DNA of 56,382 nt from Thalassotalea sp. (GTDB lineage Bacteria > Pseudomonadota > Gammaproteobacteria > Enterobacterales > Alteromonadaceae): the NCBI GenBank assembly GCA_029237915.1, contig JAQWHD010000048.1, positions 1-56,382 on the forward strand, written 5' to 3'. Positions 1-7,417 of this stretch are shown piece after piece. Under the pieces are notes generated by a model, which saw only the letters and a program-made list of their open reading frames with translations, searched no databases and had not been told where the DNA came from. Positions within the stretch are counted from its first letter, which is position 1; each line of letters starts with the position of its first letter. Made by a program: the position numbers and the translations under genes.

Positions 1-96
1 AAGGGTCGTTGGAGACTACAACGTTGATAGGCAGGGTGTGTAAGTACTGCGAAGTATTGAGCTAACCTGTACTAATTGCCCGTGAGGCTTAACCAT
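1..96 (+). rRNA. rrl: 23S ribosomal RNA, 3' end only
   Basis: The first bases match the conserved 3' end of gammaproteobacterial 23S rRNA, ending in the terminal GAGGCTTAACCAT. Only about the last 96 bases are in the window; the rest lies upstream. The 145-base spacer to 5S holds no tRNA cloverleaf that I can see. The exact 3' end is by analogy with Escherichia coli. Confidence 0.93.
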
Positions 97-240
97 ACAA
101 CACCCAAAAGGTTTTTGTATGGTCTGATAAAATCACGCATAAAATAAAGAATACTTGAGAAGACAGGACGAAGTCACTAAAACGTCATGCTGACGAAGGT
201 CAGTATCTAATATCCAGCTTTCAAAATTGTAACAAGTTTT

Positions 241-358
241 TGTCTAGCGACAATAGCACTGTGGCCCCACCTGATCCCATGCCGAACTCAGAAGTGAAAC
301 GCAGTAGCGCCGATGGTAGTGTGGGAGTTCCCATGTGAGAGTAGGTCATCGCTAGGCT
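241..358 (+). rRNA. rrf: 5S ribosomal RNA
   Basis: This is a full-length 5S rRNA of about 118 bases. It contains the conserved block CCCATGCCGAACTCAGAAG, and its ends pair as the terminal helix: GTCTAGCGA at 242-250 with TCGCTAGGC at 349-357. It follows the 23S end as in a normal rrn operon and is followed by an intrinsic terminator. An almost identical copy lies on the - strand at the right end of the window. Confidence 0.95.
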
Positions 359-367
359 CCCATTCCG

Positions 368-399
368 AAAAGCCCTCTGCATACGCAGAGGGCTTTTTT
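368..399 (+). terminator. rrn operon terminator
   Basis: AAAAGCCCTCTGC and GCAGAGGGCTTTTTT form a strong GC-rich hairpin followed by a T run, 10 bases after 5S. The same hairpin follows the second 5S at 56243-56278, so it is part of the repeated rrn unit. Confidence 0.92.
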
Positions 400-501
400 C
401 GTTTGGGAGCCGTGCAATGACCTCGATAACTGCTCCTGCGTTATTCTATCTACGCACATCCATGTGCTAGTACTCCGTTGTAGACATGGCACCGCGTATC
501 G

Positions 502-543
502 AAGTTAAGCACGCCACTGCCTCAGGAGGTCCCGATATCGCTT
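502..543 (+). repeat. rrn-adjacent repeat, short copy
   Basis: This copy contains AAGCACGCCACTGCCTCAGG followed by AGGTCCCGATATCGCT. The same core is found at 827-864 and, inverted, at 56148-56185. This copy lacks one base in the CCCTGATATC segment and is continued by GCTTAGGCGATTCA, which is also the sequence directly abutting the IS at the right end of the window. Confidence 0.85.
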
Positions 544-607
544 AGGCGATTCAAGGATGACGTGGTGTAAGTTAACCAACATCGCGCACTAATTTAGATA
601 ATATTAA

Positions 608-646
608 CCGTCATTCCATCGTGCTTTTGGATGGAACCTCCCTAAT
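608..646. repeat. CGTCAT-type palindromic repeat, copy 1
   Basis: CCGTCA precedes a stem TTCCATC (614-620) with GATGGAA (630-636), and CCTCCCTAA follows. It is one of four copies in 600-1100 with the same flanks and loop but different paired stem bases. Confidence 0.8.
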
Positions 647-730
647 TCACAGCGTGCTTCTAACGAATACACCCACAGATGTACGTGATGTAAATTAACC
701 AACATAGTGCACTAACTTAGATAATATTAA

Positions 731-768
731 CCGTCATTCCATCATGCTTTTGATGGAACCTCCCTAAT
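731..768. repeat. CGTCAT-type palindromic repeat, copy 2
   Basis: The stem TTCCATCA (737-744) pairs with TGATGGAA (751-758) around a six-base loop. The flanks are CCGTCA and CCTCCCTAA as in copy 1. Confidence 0.8.
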
Positions 769-797
769 TCACAGCGTGTTTCTAAAAGTTCAATCCT

Positions 798-864
798 TTT
801 CTGGCATAACACAGCGCATCTAATTCAAGCACGCCACTGCCTCAGGAGGTCCCTGATATCGCTA
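798..864 (+). repeat. rrn-adjacent repeat, long copy
   Basis: About 67 bases, from TTTCTGGCATAACACAGCGC to CCCTGATATCGCT, match the inverse complement of 56148-56214 with only a handful of differences. The unit contains an imperfect hairpin, CCCTGA with TCAGGG, that extends to about 884. It lies in opposite orientation at the two ends of the window, as the rRNA genes do. Confidence 0.85.
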
Positions 865-963
865 AAGCTCTTCAGGGATGACGTGGTGTAAGTTAACCAA
901 CATCGCGCATCAACGTTAAGTAAAAACACCGCGCATACCCAACTATATTTAGAAAAAATACGC

Positions 964-1006
964 CGTCATCCTGTACGAGTTTAAACGAGATACGGGACCC
1001 CCTAAA
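964..1006. repeat. CGTCAT-type palindromic repeat, copy 3
   Basis: The stem TCCTGTA (969-975) pairs with TACGGGA (991-997), including one G-U pair, and the loop contains GTTTAAAC. CCCCCTAA follows. The stem sequence differs from copies 1 and 2 on both sides, so pairing is kept. Confidence 0.8.
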
Positions 1007-1060
1007 TTGACAGTGTGCTTCTAACCAACATCGCGCACGCACTAACTTAGAAAAAATACA

Positions 1061-1096
1061 CCGTCATCCCGCAGTGCTTTTATGCGGGACCCCCTA
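1061..1096. repeat. CGTCAT-type palindromic repeat, copy 4
   Basis: The stem TCCCGCA (1067-1073) pairs with TGCGGGA (1083-1089), with CCGTCA before and CCCCCTAA after. Compared with copies 1 and 2, three stem pairs are changed on both strands at once. Confidence 0.8.
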
Positions 1097-1152
1097 AATT
1101 GACAGTGTGCGTATATTCGAACCACTCATTTCAGGCTTACATCGCGCCCTAA

Positions 1153-1182
1153 CTTAAATCAAGGGGGTCAGATCAACTTGAA
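1153..1182. repeat. TCAAG...CTTGA short element, copy 1
   Basis: This 30-base sequence differs by one base from 39355-39384. Its core has inverted ends TCAAG and CTTGA around GGGGTCAGATCAA. A related, fully palindromic version lies at 51072-51096. Such elements resemble the tails of REP-type or RAYT-associated repeats, but no RAYT gene is in the window. Confidence 0.75.
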
Positions 1183-1270
1183 ACTATCAGCCAACCTTTT
1201 CTTAAATAGTTATGTAACAAATTCATTTCCTTGCTAAAATACACACAACTTATCTTATTAGAATACATTA

Positions 1271-2224
1271 ATGGCTATTAACTGGTTCCCTGGGCATATG
1301 CATAAAGCCCAAAAAGAAATTAAAGAAATTATCCACATGATCGATGTCGTTATCGAAGTGTGTGATTCTCGCTTACCTTTCAGTAGTGAGAACCCTATGA
1401 TCACCGAGATCCGGGGCGATAAACCGTTAATTAAAATTCTCAATAAAAGTGATTTATCAGATCCCAAGTTAACTAAAGTATGGATTGATTATTTCCAGTC
1501 TCAACAGAATGTAAGAGCTATTGCTTTAACAACTGATGAACCGAGTGGTGCAAAAAATATTGCCGCGTTAATACGCAAGCTTGTACCAAATAAAGACGAA
1601 GATGGTAAGCAAATAAATGCCATGATCATGGGCATACCTAACGTTGGTAAATCCACACTGATTAATAGTTTAGTTGGTAAAGTAAAAGCTAAAGTAGGTA
1701 ATGAACCTGCGGTTACTAAAGCTCAACAGCGTATACGTCTGGAAGAAGGTGTTTATTTATATGATACACCTGGAATGTTATGGCCTAAAATTGCTAACGA
1801 AAATAGTGGTTATCGTCTAGCTGTATCCGGTGGCATTAAAGATACGGCATTTGATCATGAAGACATTGCTTGTTTTGCCGCTGATTACCTAATTAAAGCA
1901 TACCCTGAATTATTAAAAGATCGCTATGGTTTAACAGAAATTCCTGATACTGAAATCGAATTTTTAGAAGCTATGGGTCGTAAACGTGGATGTGTTAAAG
2001 GTGGTGGGCATGTTGATTTTCATAAAGCATCTGAAATACTTATCAATGAAATTCGAGACAAAACACTTGGAAATATAACCTTCGAAACACCTGATATGGT
2101 TGAAAAAGAGAATGTTTATTTCGAAGAGTTACAGGCGAAAAGAATTGCTGAGCGAGAAGCTAAAAAAGAAGCGCGTGGTCGTGGTCGTAAGAACAAACCG
2201 AAAAAGAAAAAAAGCGGTAAATAA
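1271..2224 (+). CDS. ylqF: Ribosome biogenesis GTPase YlqF/RbgA family
   Basis: The 317-residue protein has the circularly permuted GTPase motif order of this family: G4 NKSD at 58-61, G1 GIPNVGKST at 121-129, and G3 DTPG at 165-168. The N-terminus NWFPGHMHKAQKEI is the hallmark of YlqF/RbgA. In Bacillus the protein acts late in 50S subunit assembly; in gammaproteobacteria the role is presumed similar. The C-terminal tail is very basic (Lys/Arg-rich from about 300), fitting rRNA contact. It is followed after 9 bases by a HIT gene on the same strand. The family is certain; the exact ribosomal role here is inferred. Confidence 0.93.
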   Translation: MAINWFPGHMHKAQKEIKEIIHMIDVVIEVCDSRLPFSSENPMITEIRGDKPLIKILNKSDLSDPKLTKVWIDYFQSQQNVRAIALTTDEPSGAKNIAALIRKLVPNKDEDGKQINAMIMGIPNVGKSTLINSLVGKVKAKVGNEPAVTKAQQRIRLEEGVYLYDTPGMLWPKIANENSGYRLAVSGGIKDTAFDHEDIACFAADYLIKAYPELLKDRYGLTEIPDTEIEFLEAMGRKRGCVKGGGHVDFHKASEILINEIRDKTLGNITFETPDMVEKENVYFEELQAKRIAEREAKKEARGRGRKNKPKKKKSGK

Positions 2225-2233
2225 GGAACTAAG

Positions 2234-2665
2234 ATGACTGAAGAATTTACTTTACACCCAGATCTAAAAAGAGATGGCATTGAAATAGCTGATTTACCTT
2301 TGTGTAAATTATTATTATGTAATGATAGTAATTACCCTTGGTTCATTATGGTTCCGAAAATAGCTGGTGTTAAGGACTTGTACGAGCTTTCTTGGAACGA
2401 TCAACAACAGTTTTTAAATGAGTCGAGTGCTTTATCTGAGATTTTAATGCAGTGTTTTAACGGCGAAAAAATGAATGTGGCAGCGTTAGGTAATATGACA
2501 CCGCAACTTCATATTCATCACGTAGTTCGGTATGTTAACGACCCTTGTTGGCCAAAACCTATTTGGGGACAGTTGCCTTTACTACCTTATACGAGAGAAC
2601 AACTCGACAACTTAAAAGCCAAATTATTACCCATGTTAAATGAAGTACTTAAAGAGGATAGCTAA
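2234..2665 (+). CDS. HIT domain protein
   Basis: A 143-residue protein with a histidine-triad motif, QLHIHHVVRY at 91-100. The central His of the triad is the presumed nucleophile for nucleotidyl transfer, as in dinucleoside polyphosphate hydrolases of the HIT superfamily. The WPKPIWGQ segment just after the triad is typical of a proteobacterial HIT subgroup. Ribosome binding is plausible through AAGGA nine bases before the ATG. It lies 9 bases downstream of ylqF and is probably cotranscribed. The substrate is unknown. Confidence 0.85.
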   Translation: MTEEFTLHPDLKRDGIEIADLPLCKLLLCNDSNYPWFIMVPKIAGVKDLYELSWNDQQQFLNESSALSEILMQCFNGEKMNVAALGNMTPQLHIHHVVRYVNDPCWPKPIWGQLPLLPYTREQLDNLKAKLLPMLNEVLKEDS

Positions 2666-2713
2666 TAGCTATAAATAGAGCTGATAATTTAAAAGTGATG
2701 TTATAAAGGGATG

Positions 2714-3616
2714 TTAATAACACGCCTCTATATTTTTTATTTGTTCAAATAATTGTGTATTACTTGGGGTTAAGTAACCGTGCTTTACCCCCAGTTTATG
2801 AATATAACCATTAATATATTCAACTTCTGTTCTACGTTTATTTAAGACATCCTCACGCATAGAAGAACTGTTGGCACTGGTATTGTGTATTACAGTTTTA
2901 ATTGTATGCAGTAAGTCTGCTAAATTTAACGATGCCCCTTCTAATTGCGCAACAGTAACAACTTCTCTAGTCACCTTTTCAATTAGCTCGTCATATTGTG
3001 GGGCACTTAAATCGCCATTAGCAACATCATTAATAGCAGTCAATGCATTGATTGCACAGTTTATTGATAGCTTCTTCCATTGCTGTAGAGAAATGTCCTG
3101 AGTAAACTCAAAAGTAATATCTGCAGATGATAAATTATTTAAAATACTTTCTATTTTACTATCAGAAATAGGATTAACTACATTACCTATTTGGTTTATT
3201 CCTAAGCCGGTGTGTCGTAAATGCTTAGGTGATAATTTACGAGCTGCTTGAGTGCTAAGCATAGTATAAATTGGATTCTTAGATATTTTTTCAAGCGACA
3301 ACTCTTCAACAACACCCATGCCATTATGCATTAAGATAATTATTGAAGTTGGACTAACTAAGTGTTCAATATCTAAAATTACATCTTTAATGTGAAATGA
3401 TTTTACACAAATTAATATGATATCTGCAGTTCGTAAAAAGCTTTGATCCGATGTTTTATAATGTATTTCAGAGGTTAAGCCGTTAATGTCAGTAAACATA
3501 TAAGATGAATGCACATCTTCAAATCGTCGATGCTTGAGGTGGACTTCTGATTTAGGTTTTAATTGCTTTAAAAATAGCAAGCCCATAGCACCAGAGCCAA
3601 CAACAACGATGTTCAT
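2714..3616 (-). CDS. panE: 2-dehydropantoate 2-reductase (ketopantoate reductase)
   Basis: A 300-residue protein that begins with a Rossmann NADP site, VVVGSGAMG at 4-12. The C-terminal ApbA/PanE domain includes KKLSINCAINALTAI, with the likely catalytic Lys. The enzyme reduces ketopantoate to pantoate for coenzyme A synthesis. Its length fits the family. The start codon is one base after the stop of the upstream VanZ-like gene (3618-3965), so the two probably share a transcript. It is convergent with the HIT gene. Confidence 0.88.
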   Translation of the reverse strand: MNIVVVGSGAMGLLFLKQLKPKSEVHLKHRRFEDVHSSYMFTDINGLTSEIHYKTSDQSFLRTADIILICVKSFHIKDVILDIEHLVSPTSIIILMHNGMGVVEELSLEKISKNPIYTMLSTQAARKLSPKHLRHTGLGINQIGNVVNPISDSKIESILNNLSSADITFEFTQDISLQQWKKLSINCAINALTAINDVANGDLSAPQYDELIEKVTREVVTVAQLEGASLNLADLLHTIKTVIHNTSANSSSMREDVLNKRRTEVEYINGYIHKLGVKHGYLTPSNTQLFEQIKNIEACY

Positions 3617-3617
3617 A

Positions 3618-3965
3618 TCAACTCCTTACTTTTGTTAGTTTATATAGCTTTAAGCATAAGAAGTAACATAAACAACCTAGCGCATCAGCTATAAAATCAC
3701 TTAACTGGCCATTTCTAAAACCAAGGAATTCTTGTGTTACTTCGGTCAAACCCGCGTATATGATAATGCTAAATATACTAGTAATTACTCGCAATTTTAA
3801 TATCGTATCCAATATCCAAGATAATAAAAAGAAGCCAATAAAGTGACCTGTCTTGTCAAGGATGTGGTATTGAGATAAGAGTTTTATGATCGCCAAATCA
3901 TTAATGATTACTAAGCTAATACTAAGTAGGGTAATAATAAGGTAGAGGCTTTGTTTTAGTTTCAC
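3618..3965 (-). CDS. VanZ-like small membrane protein
   Basis: A 115-residue protein with about four hydrophobic segments. The VanZ-like signature is visible: LDKTGHFIGFFLLSW in the first half, then EVTQEFLGFRNGQLSDFIADALG, in which the acidic residues and D-x-x-A-(N/D)-x-x-G pattern are typical. It is an inner-membrane protein of unknown biochemical function. The gene ends one base before panE starts. The family assignment is good; the role is unknown. Confidence 0.75.
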   Translation of the reverse strand: MKLKQSLYLIITLLSISLVIINDLAIIKLLSQYHILDKTGHFIGFFLLSWILDTILKLRVITSIFSIIIYAGLTEVTQEFLGFRNGQLSDFIADALGCLCYFLCLKLYKLTKVRS

Positions 3966-4127
3966 TTGGAATTACGATTCATTATTTTTTATTATCTTAT
4001 CATGTCTTTTAAAATAAATTATCAATTACTAAAGTTTTTCTCTGCAAAACTCGATTGTATCTAGCTCTAAATGGCGAGCTTTGGTAATCTATACCGTAAT
4101 AACAACGCAACCTTTAGAGAAAAAATT

Positions 4128-4610
4128 ATGCCTTCATTAGATATTGTTTCTGAAGTAGATTTAGAAGAAGTAAGAAATGCCACAGACAACGCAACTCGTG
4201 AGTTAAGCACTCGATTTGATTTTAGAGGCGCTGTCGCTTCTTTTGAGTTTAAAAATCCCAATGTAACCGTTAAAGCAGAAGGTGATTTTCAAATTAAGCA
4301 AATGTTAGATATGCTACGCACTCAATTATCGAAACGAAATATTGACTCTAAAGCCATGACCGTTGGTAATTTTAATCATGCGGGTAAAACTTTCTCACAG
4401 GAAGTAACGTTTAAAGTTGGTGTAGAACAAACTGTAGCGAAGAAAGTTGTAAAACTAATCAAAGACAGTAAATTAAAAGTTCAAGCTTCTATTCAAGGTG
4501 AAAAGATTAGAGTTACCGGTAAAAAACGAGATGAATTACAAGCTGTAATGCAACTTATTCGCAATGCTGAATTGGAACAAACCTTCCAATTTAATAATTT
4601 CAAAGATTAA
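4128..4610 (+). CDS. yajQ: YajQ family nucleotide-binding protein
   Basis: A 160-residue protein closely matching E. coli YajQ from [18 protein letters not shown] to FQFNNFKD. I chose the ATG at 4128 rather than the upstream in-frame ATG at 4071 because the family begins at MPSxDIVSEVD and GAGA precedes it. YajQ proteins have a double ferredoxin-like fold; some bind cyclic di-GMP and some bind tRNA/rRNA. The gene stands alone; the last 13 bases (TTTCAAAGATTAA, 4598-4610) are repeated immediately downstream at 4612-4624. Confidence 0.9.
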   Translation: MPSLDIVSEVDLEEVRNATDNATRELSTRFDFRGAVASFEFKNPNVTVKAEGDFQIKQMLDMLRTQLSKRNIDSKAMTVGNFNHAGKTFSQEVTFKVGVEQTVAKKVVKLIKDSKLKVQASIQGEKIRVTGKKRDELQAVMQLIRNAELEQTFQFNNFKD

Positions 4611-4681
4611 GTTTCAAAGATTAATTATTTTAAATAATTAACTGATTTTGAATTATTCTAAATACGCAATGGAAGATATCA

Positions 4682-6256
4682 TTGGACACACGTAATCAAT
4701 TATTGATGAAAGAAGTCGATAAGTTTTTTAAACTTGGTGATATCTCATCTGCGGCAAATTATGCTAAAAAAATATTAAAAAAAAATGCGGATAATTTATT
4801 TCTAAATGAAGTGATGCTGACTTATTTTTTACAAAATAACCAGTTGCATCATGTAGAAGTATACAGCGATAAAATAATCTCTATTGAACCCCATCATAAT
4901 GAAGCGTTGACCGCAAAACTCAAATGCGTAGAAGCTAAAGAGTTGTACTTTCAGGCCGTAGTTCTAATTGATAAATTACTAAAAACGGATCCAGAAAATT
5001 TACATCTGTTCTACAAGAAAGCATTAAACTTAATTTCTTCGGGTCAAATCTTAGATGCCGAAAAATTACTCTTACAATGCGAAGCATTAAATTTTGAAGA
5101 AGTATTTTTACAATTAAATTTAGGACATGTTTATAAAGCAAAAGGTAACTCAGCGCTTGCATCTAAACATTATTTAAAATTTATTGATACTCAGCCAACT
5201 CAAATTGGCTTGGGTCATTGGAGCTTAGCGGACTTAAAAGATTATAAATTTAGTCATGAGCAATGCATAGCACTTGAAAACTTGCTGCAGTCAGCACAGT
5301 TATCAGAAGGTAATCGAGCATTCTTAGGTTTTGCTCTTGGCATTGCATACGGGCAAAATTCAAATTATGAAGCATCGTTTAAATCTATGGCTAGTGCGAA
5401 CCAGATAATTTCAAAATACAGACCCTTTAAAGCTGAGCCATTCGCGCATTTGATTAAAAGTTTTATTAGTCAATATAATCAGCCTTGCAAAGAACCGCTA
5501 GAGTTAACATCTGTGCAACCTATATTCATTGTTGGTATGCCACGTTCTGGCACTACTTTGGTTGAGCAAATTCTGGCAAGTCACTCAAAAGTAGCAACAA
5601 CGGATGAACTCCCTTATATCGAGAGAATTGCATTAGATATGGAAATGAAGGGTGGGTACGTAAACAACCTACTATCAATGAGTGATGATAAGGCGAAGGA
5701 GTCCGCCAAGCAATATTTAGCGCAAGCCAGTAATTATCTGACCGCACATGAAGGCGTATTTATTGATAAAAATCCGAATAACTTTATGCATATAGCCCTT
5801 ATTAAAAGGTTATTTCCAAAAGCTAAAATTATTAATGTAATACGCGACCCTGCAGATAATGCCATGAGTGTTTATAAACAGTATTTTAGTAATGGCCATG
5901 ATTATTCTTATTCAATACCTGGCATTATTTTCTATTGGCAGGGGTATTTATCATTAATGTTTCATTGGAAAAAATTATTCAATAAAGATATTTATCAATT
6001 AGATTATGCAGACTTAGTCGAACATCCTGAACAGAACATAAAAAAGTTATTGGCGTACTGTGAACTTGAATTTGAAATGGACTGCTTGAACTTTCATAAA
6101 TCTGATCGTGTGGTTCTCACGCCTAGCGCGAATCAAGTTCGCCAACCTATCAATAATAAATCGATAGATTCGTGGAAAAAATACCAGCAGTCATTAACTC
6201 CATTTTTAGATAAATTTAGCCAAATAAAGATTAAAGCAAAAGAGTTAGTTCAATAA
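4682..6256 (+). CDS. TPR-repeat sulfotransferase
   Basis: A 524-residue protein. The first 270 residues look like tetratricopeptide repeats: helical pairs with spaced Ala/Leu/Tyr, such as HFLKFIDTQP-type ends. The second half is a PAPS-dependent sulfotransferase with the 5'-phosphosulfate loop FIVGMPRSGTTLVEQIL (PRSGTT at 287-292) and a 3'-phosphate region around IINVIRDPADNAMSVY near 390. This architecture resembles tyrosylprotein-sulfotransferase-like bacterial proteins. The start is TTG, supported by GGAAG six bases upstream; an internal ATG at 4706 is the alternative. It is convergent with the hydroxylase-sulfotransferase pair at 6286-8452. The substrate is unknown; the TPRs suggest a protein or peptide. 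Confidence 0.82.
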   Translation: MDTRNQLLMKEVDKFFKLGDISSAANYAKKILKKNADNLFLNEVMLTYFLQNNQLHHVEVYSDKIISIEPHHNEALTAKLKCVEAKELYFQAVVLIDKLLKTDPENLHLFYKKALNLISSGQILDAEKLLLQCEALNFEEVFLQLNLGHVYKAKGNSALASKHYLKFIDTQPTQIGLGHWSLADLKDYKFSHEQCIALENLLQSAQLSEGNRAFLGFALGIAYGQNSNYEASFKSMASANQIISKYRPFKAEPFAHLIKSFISQYNQPCKEPLELTSVQPIFIVGMPRSGTTLVEQILASHSKVATTDELPYIERIALDMEMKGGYVNNLLSMSDDKAKESAKQYLAQASNYLTAHEGVFIDKNPNNFMHIALIKRLFPKAKIINVIRDPADNAMSVYKQYFSNGHDYSYSIPGIIFYWQGYLSLMFHWKKLFNKDIYQLDYADLVEHPEQNIKKLLAYCELEFEMDCLNFHKSDRVVLTPSANQVRQPINNKSIDSWKKYQQSLTPFLDKFSQIKIKAKELVQ

Positions 6257-6285
6257 CTTAAGCTAACTCTTAGTTAATATCATTA

Positions 6286-7395
6286 TTACAGTGAACCACA
6301 ACATTGTTTATACTTTTTACCTGAGCCACATTCGCATGGGCTATTCCGGCTCATTGGGGCCTTAATCTTGGTGTTTTTAGCCTGTGGTCCTGACTGCTTT
6401 TGAGGTGTTGATGACTCAGCTTTAGGTTTGAATTTTAAATTTTGTTTAACTTCTGGGCTAAGCGCTGGGTCAACGACGCAATGGATTAACATTTGTAATG
6501 CGGTACTTTCATTTGTGAGTAGAAGCCTGTTATCAAAGTTCCTTGCTAGTTGGACCGTATGGTCACGCAGTTTATGATAAAAAGGCCAACCAGCTTCACT
6601 TTCTCCATAAAGCGTCCATAGGCGGCGCCAATCTTGACTAAATCTAATTGTAATGGCTTTAAATGCGTCAATACTTGTTGCGTCATTATCAGGATTAATA
6701 GTAATTTCATTATGTAAGTCGGTAATTAAACTATCTAACTCGCCTGGTGACATAACGATTGGCGCATTGTACCTTTCAGTTAATATATCGACTTTTTTAT
6801 CAGGTGTATAATCTAGGTGCTTAATTGCTTGCTGCATTGGTTGTGTATTAGGTATTTCTGATTGTTTGACCATTTGCCAAAAATTTGATGAACCGCATGT
6901 ATCTATGACTAAATGTATGCGATTAAATTTACTGCTATTTACCACCTTGTGAGTTTTCCAAGAATCAAAAATCCAACACTCACCTTCACCCATGTGGACA
7001 TTCTTATCGCCACAATGAAATATAACTTCTTCATTAGTAATAATTGGAATGTGTATTCTTACCCTTTTATACCAATGATAGTTAATATCGCTATGAGTCG
7101 GTACTTCACATCCTGGCGCCAAAGACATTAACCTTGAACGACCAAATACTTCATTAAATGATGATAATACTTGGCGTATATATGGTGAATTTTTTAAAGC
7201 ATCGCATTCATGCATCGGACCTTTGAAATCATTATTTTGTTCTCCATGTACACTAATTAAAGGAACTGCAAAGTTACCTTTAAAATTTTCATGATGAGCA
7301 TGCCAGTCGGACTCTTGAAACTTAAGTACTTCCTGTTGCAGTCTTTTTATGTCAAATGTTAATGGCAATTTATAAAATTCGTGATCTAACTTCAT
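6286..7395 (-). CDS. Aspartyl/asparaginyl beta-hydroxylase-like dioxygenase with SEC-C tail
   Basis: A 369-residue protein. Residues about 30-170 match the aspartyl/asparaginyl beta-hydroxylase family of Fe(II)/2-oxoglutarate enzymes: the iron ligands appear as H101-S-D103 and H149 in SWKTHKV, and an Arg in FNRIHLVID could bind 2-oxoglutarate. The middle (about 180-310) is helical and unassigned. The C-terminus, SRNSPCECGSGKKYKQCC, is a SEC-C zinc-binding motif, known in SecA and in many fused accessory proteins. It is 22 bases downstream of a sulfotransferase with the same tail. The substrate is unknown; a role in protein or peptide modification is inference. Confidence 0.82.
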   Translation of the reverse strand: MKLDHEFYKLPLTFDIKRLQQEVLKFQESDWHAHHENFKGNFAVPLISVHGEQNNDFKGPMHECDALKNSPYIRQVLSSFNEVFGRSRLMSLAPGCEVPTHSDINYHWYKRVRIHIPIITNEEVIFHCGDKNVHMGEGECWIFDSWKTHKVVNSSKFNRIHLVIDTCGSSNFWQMVKQSEIPNTQPMQQAIKHLDYTPDKKVDILTERYNAPIVMSPGELDSLITDLHNEITINPDNDATSIDAFKAITIRFSQDWRRLWTLYGESEAGWPFYHKLRDHTVQLARNFDNRLLLTNESTALQMLIHCVVDPALSPEVKQNLKFKPKAESSTPQKQSGPQAKNTKIKAPMSRNSPCECGSGKKYKQCCGSL

Positions 7396-7417
7396 TTTTC
7401 ATTCCAAAGTATATGTA

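Larger units (their letters stand above)
400..1152. other. gene-free repeat field downstream of rrn
   Basis: No credible coding region is present in this roughly 750-base stretch. It is a patchwork of repeats: two copies of a unit that recurs beside the other rrn (502-543, 798-864), four CGTCAT-type hairpins (608-646, 731-768, 964-1006, 1061-1096), and several copies of a linker containing TTAACCAACATCGCGCA (about 571-588, 893-909, variants near 696 and 1022). The segment 422-466 also resembles 27798-27846 (CCTCG, then CTGCTCCTGCGTTATTCTA versus AGCTCCGGCATTACTCTA, then a CATG-centred palindrome). Confidence 0.8.

Noticed and set aside
97-240. tRNA in the 23S-5S spacer
   Set aside because: No cloverleaf, no CCA-adjacent acceptor stem and no TTCGA-type loop could be found.
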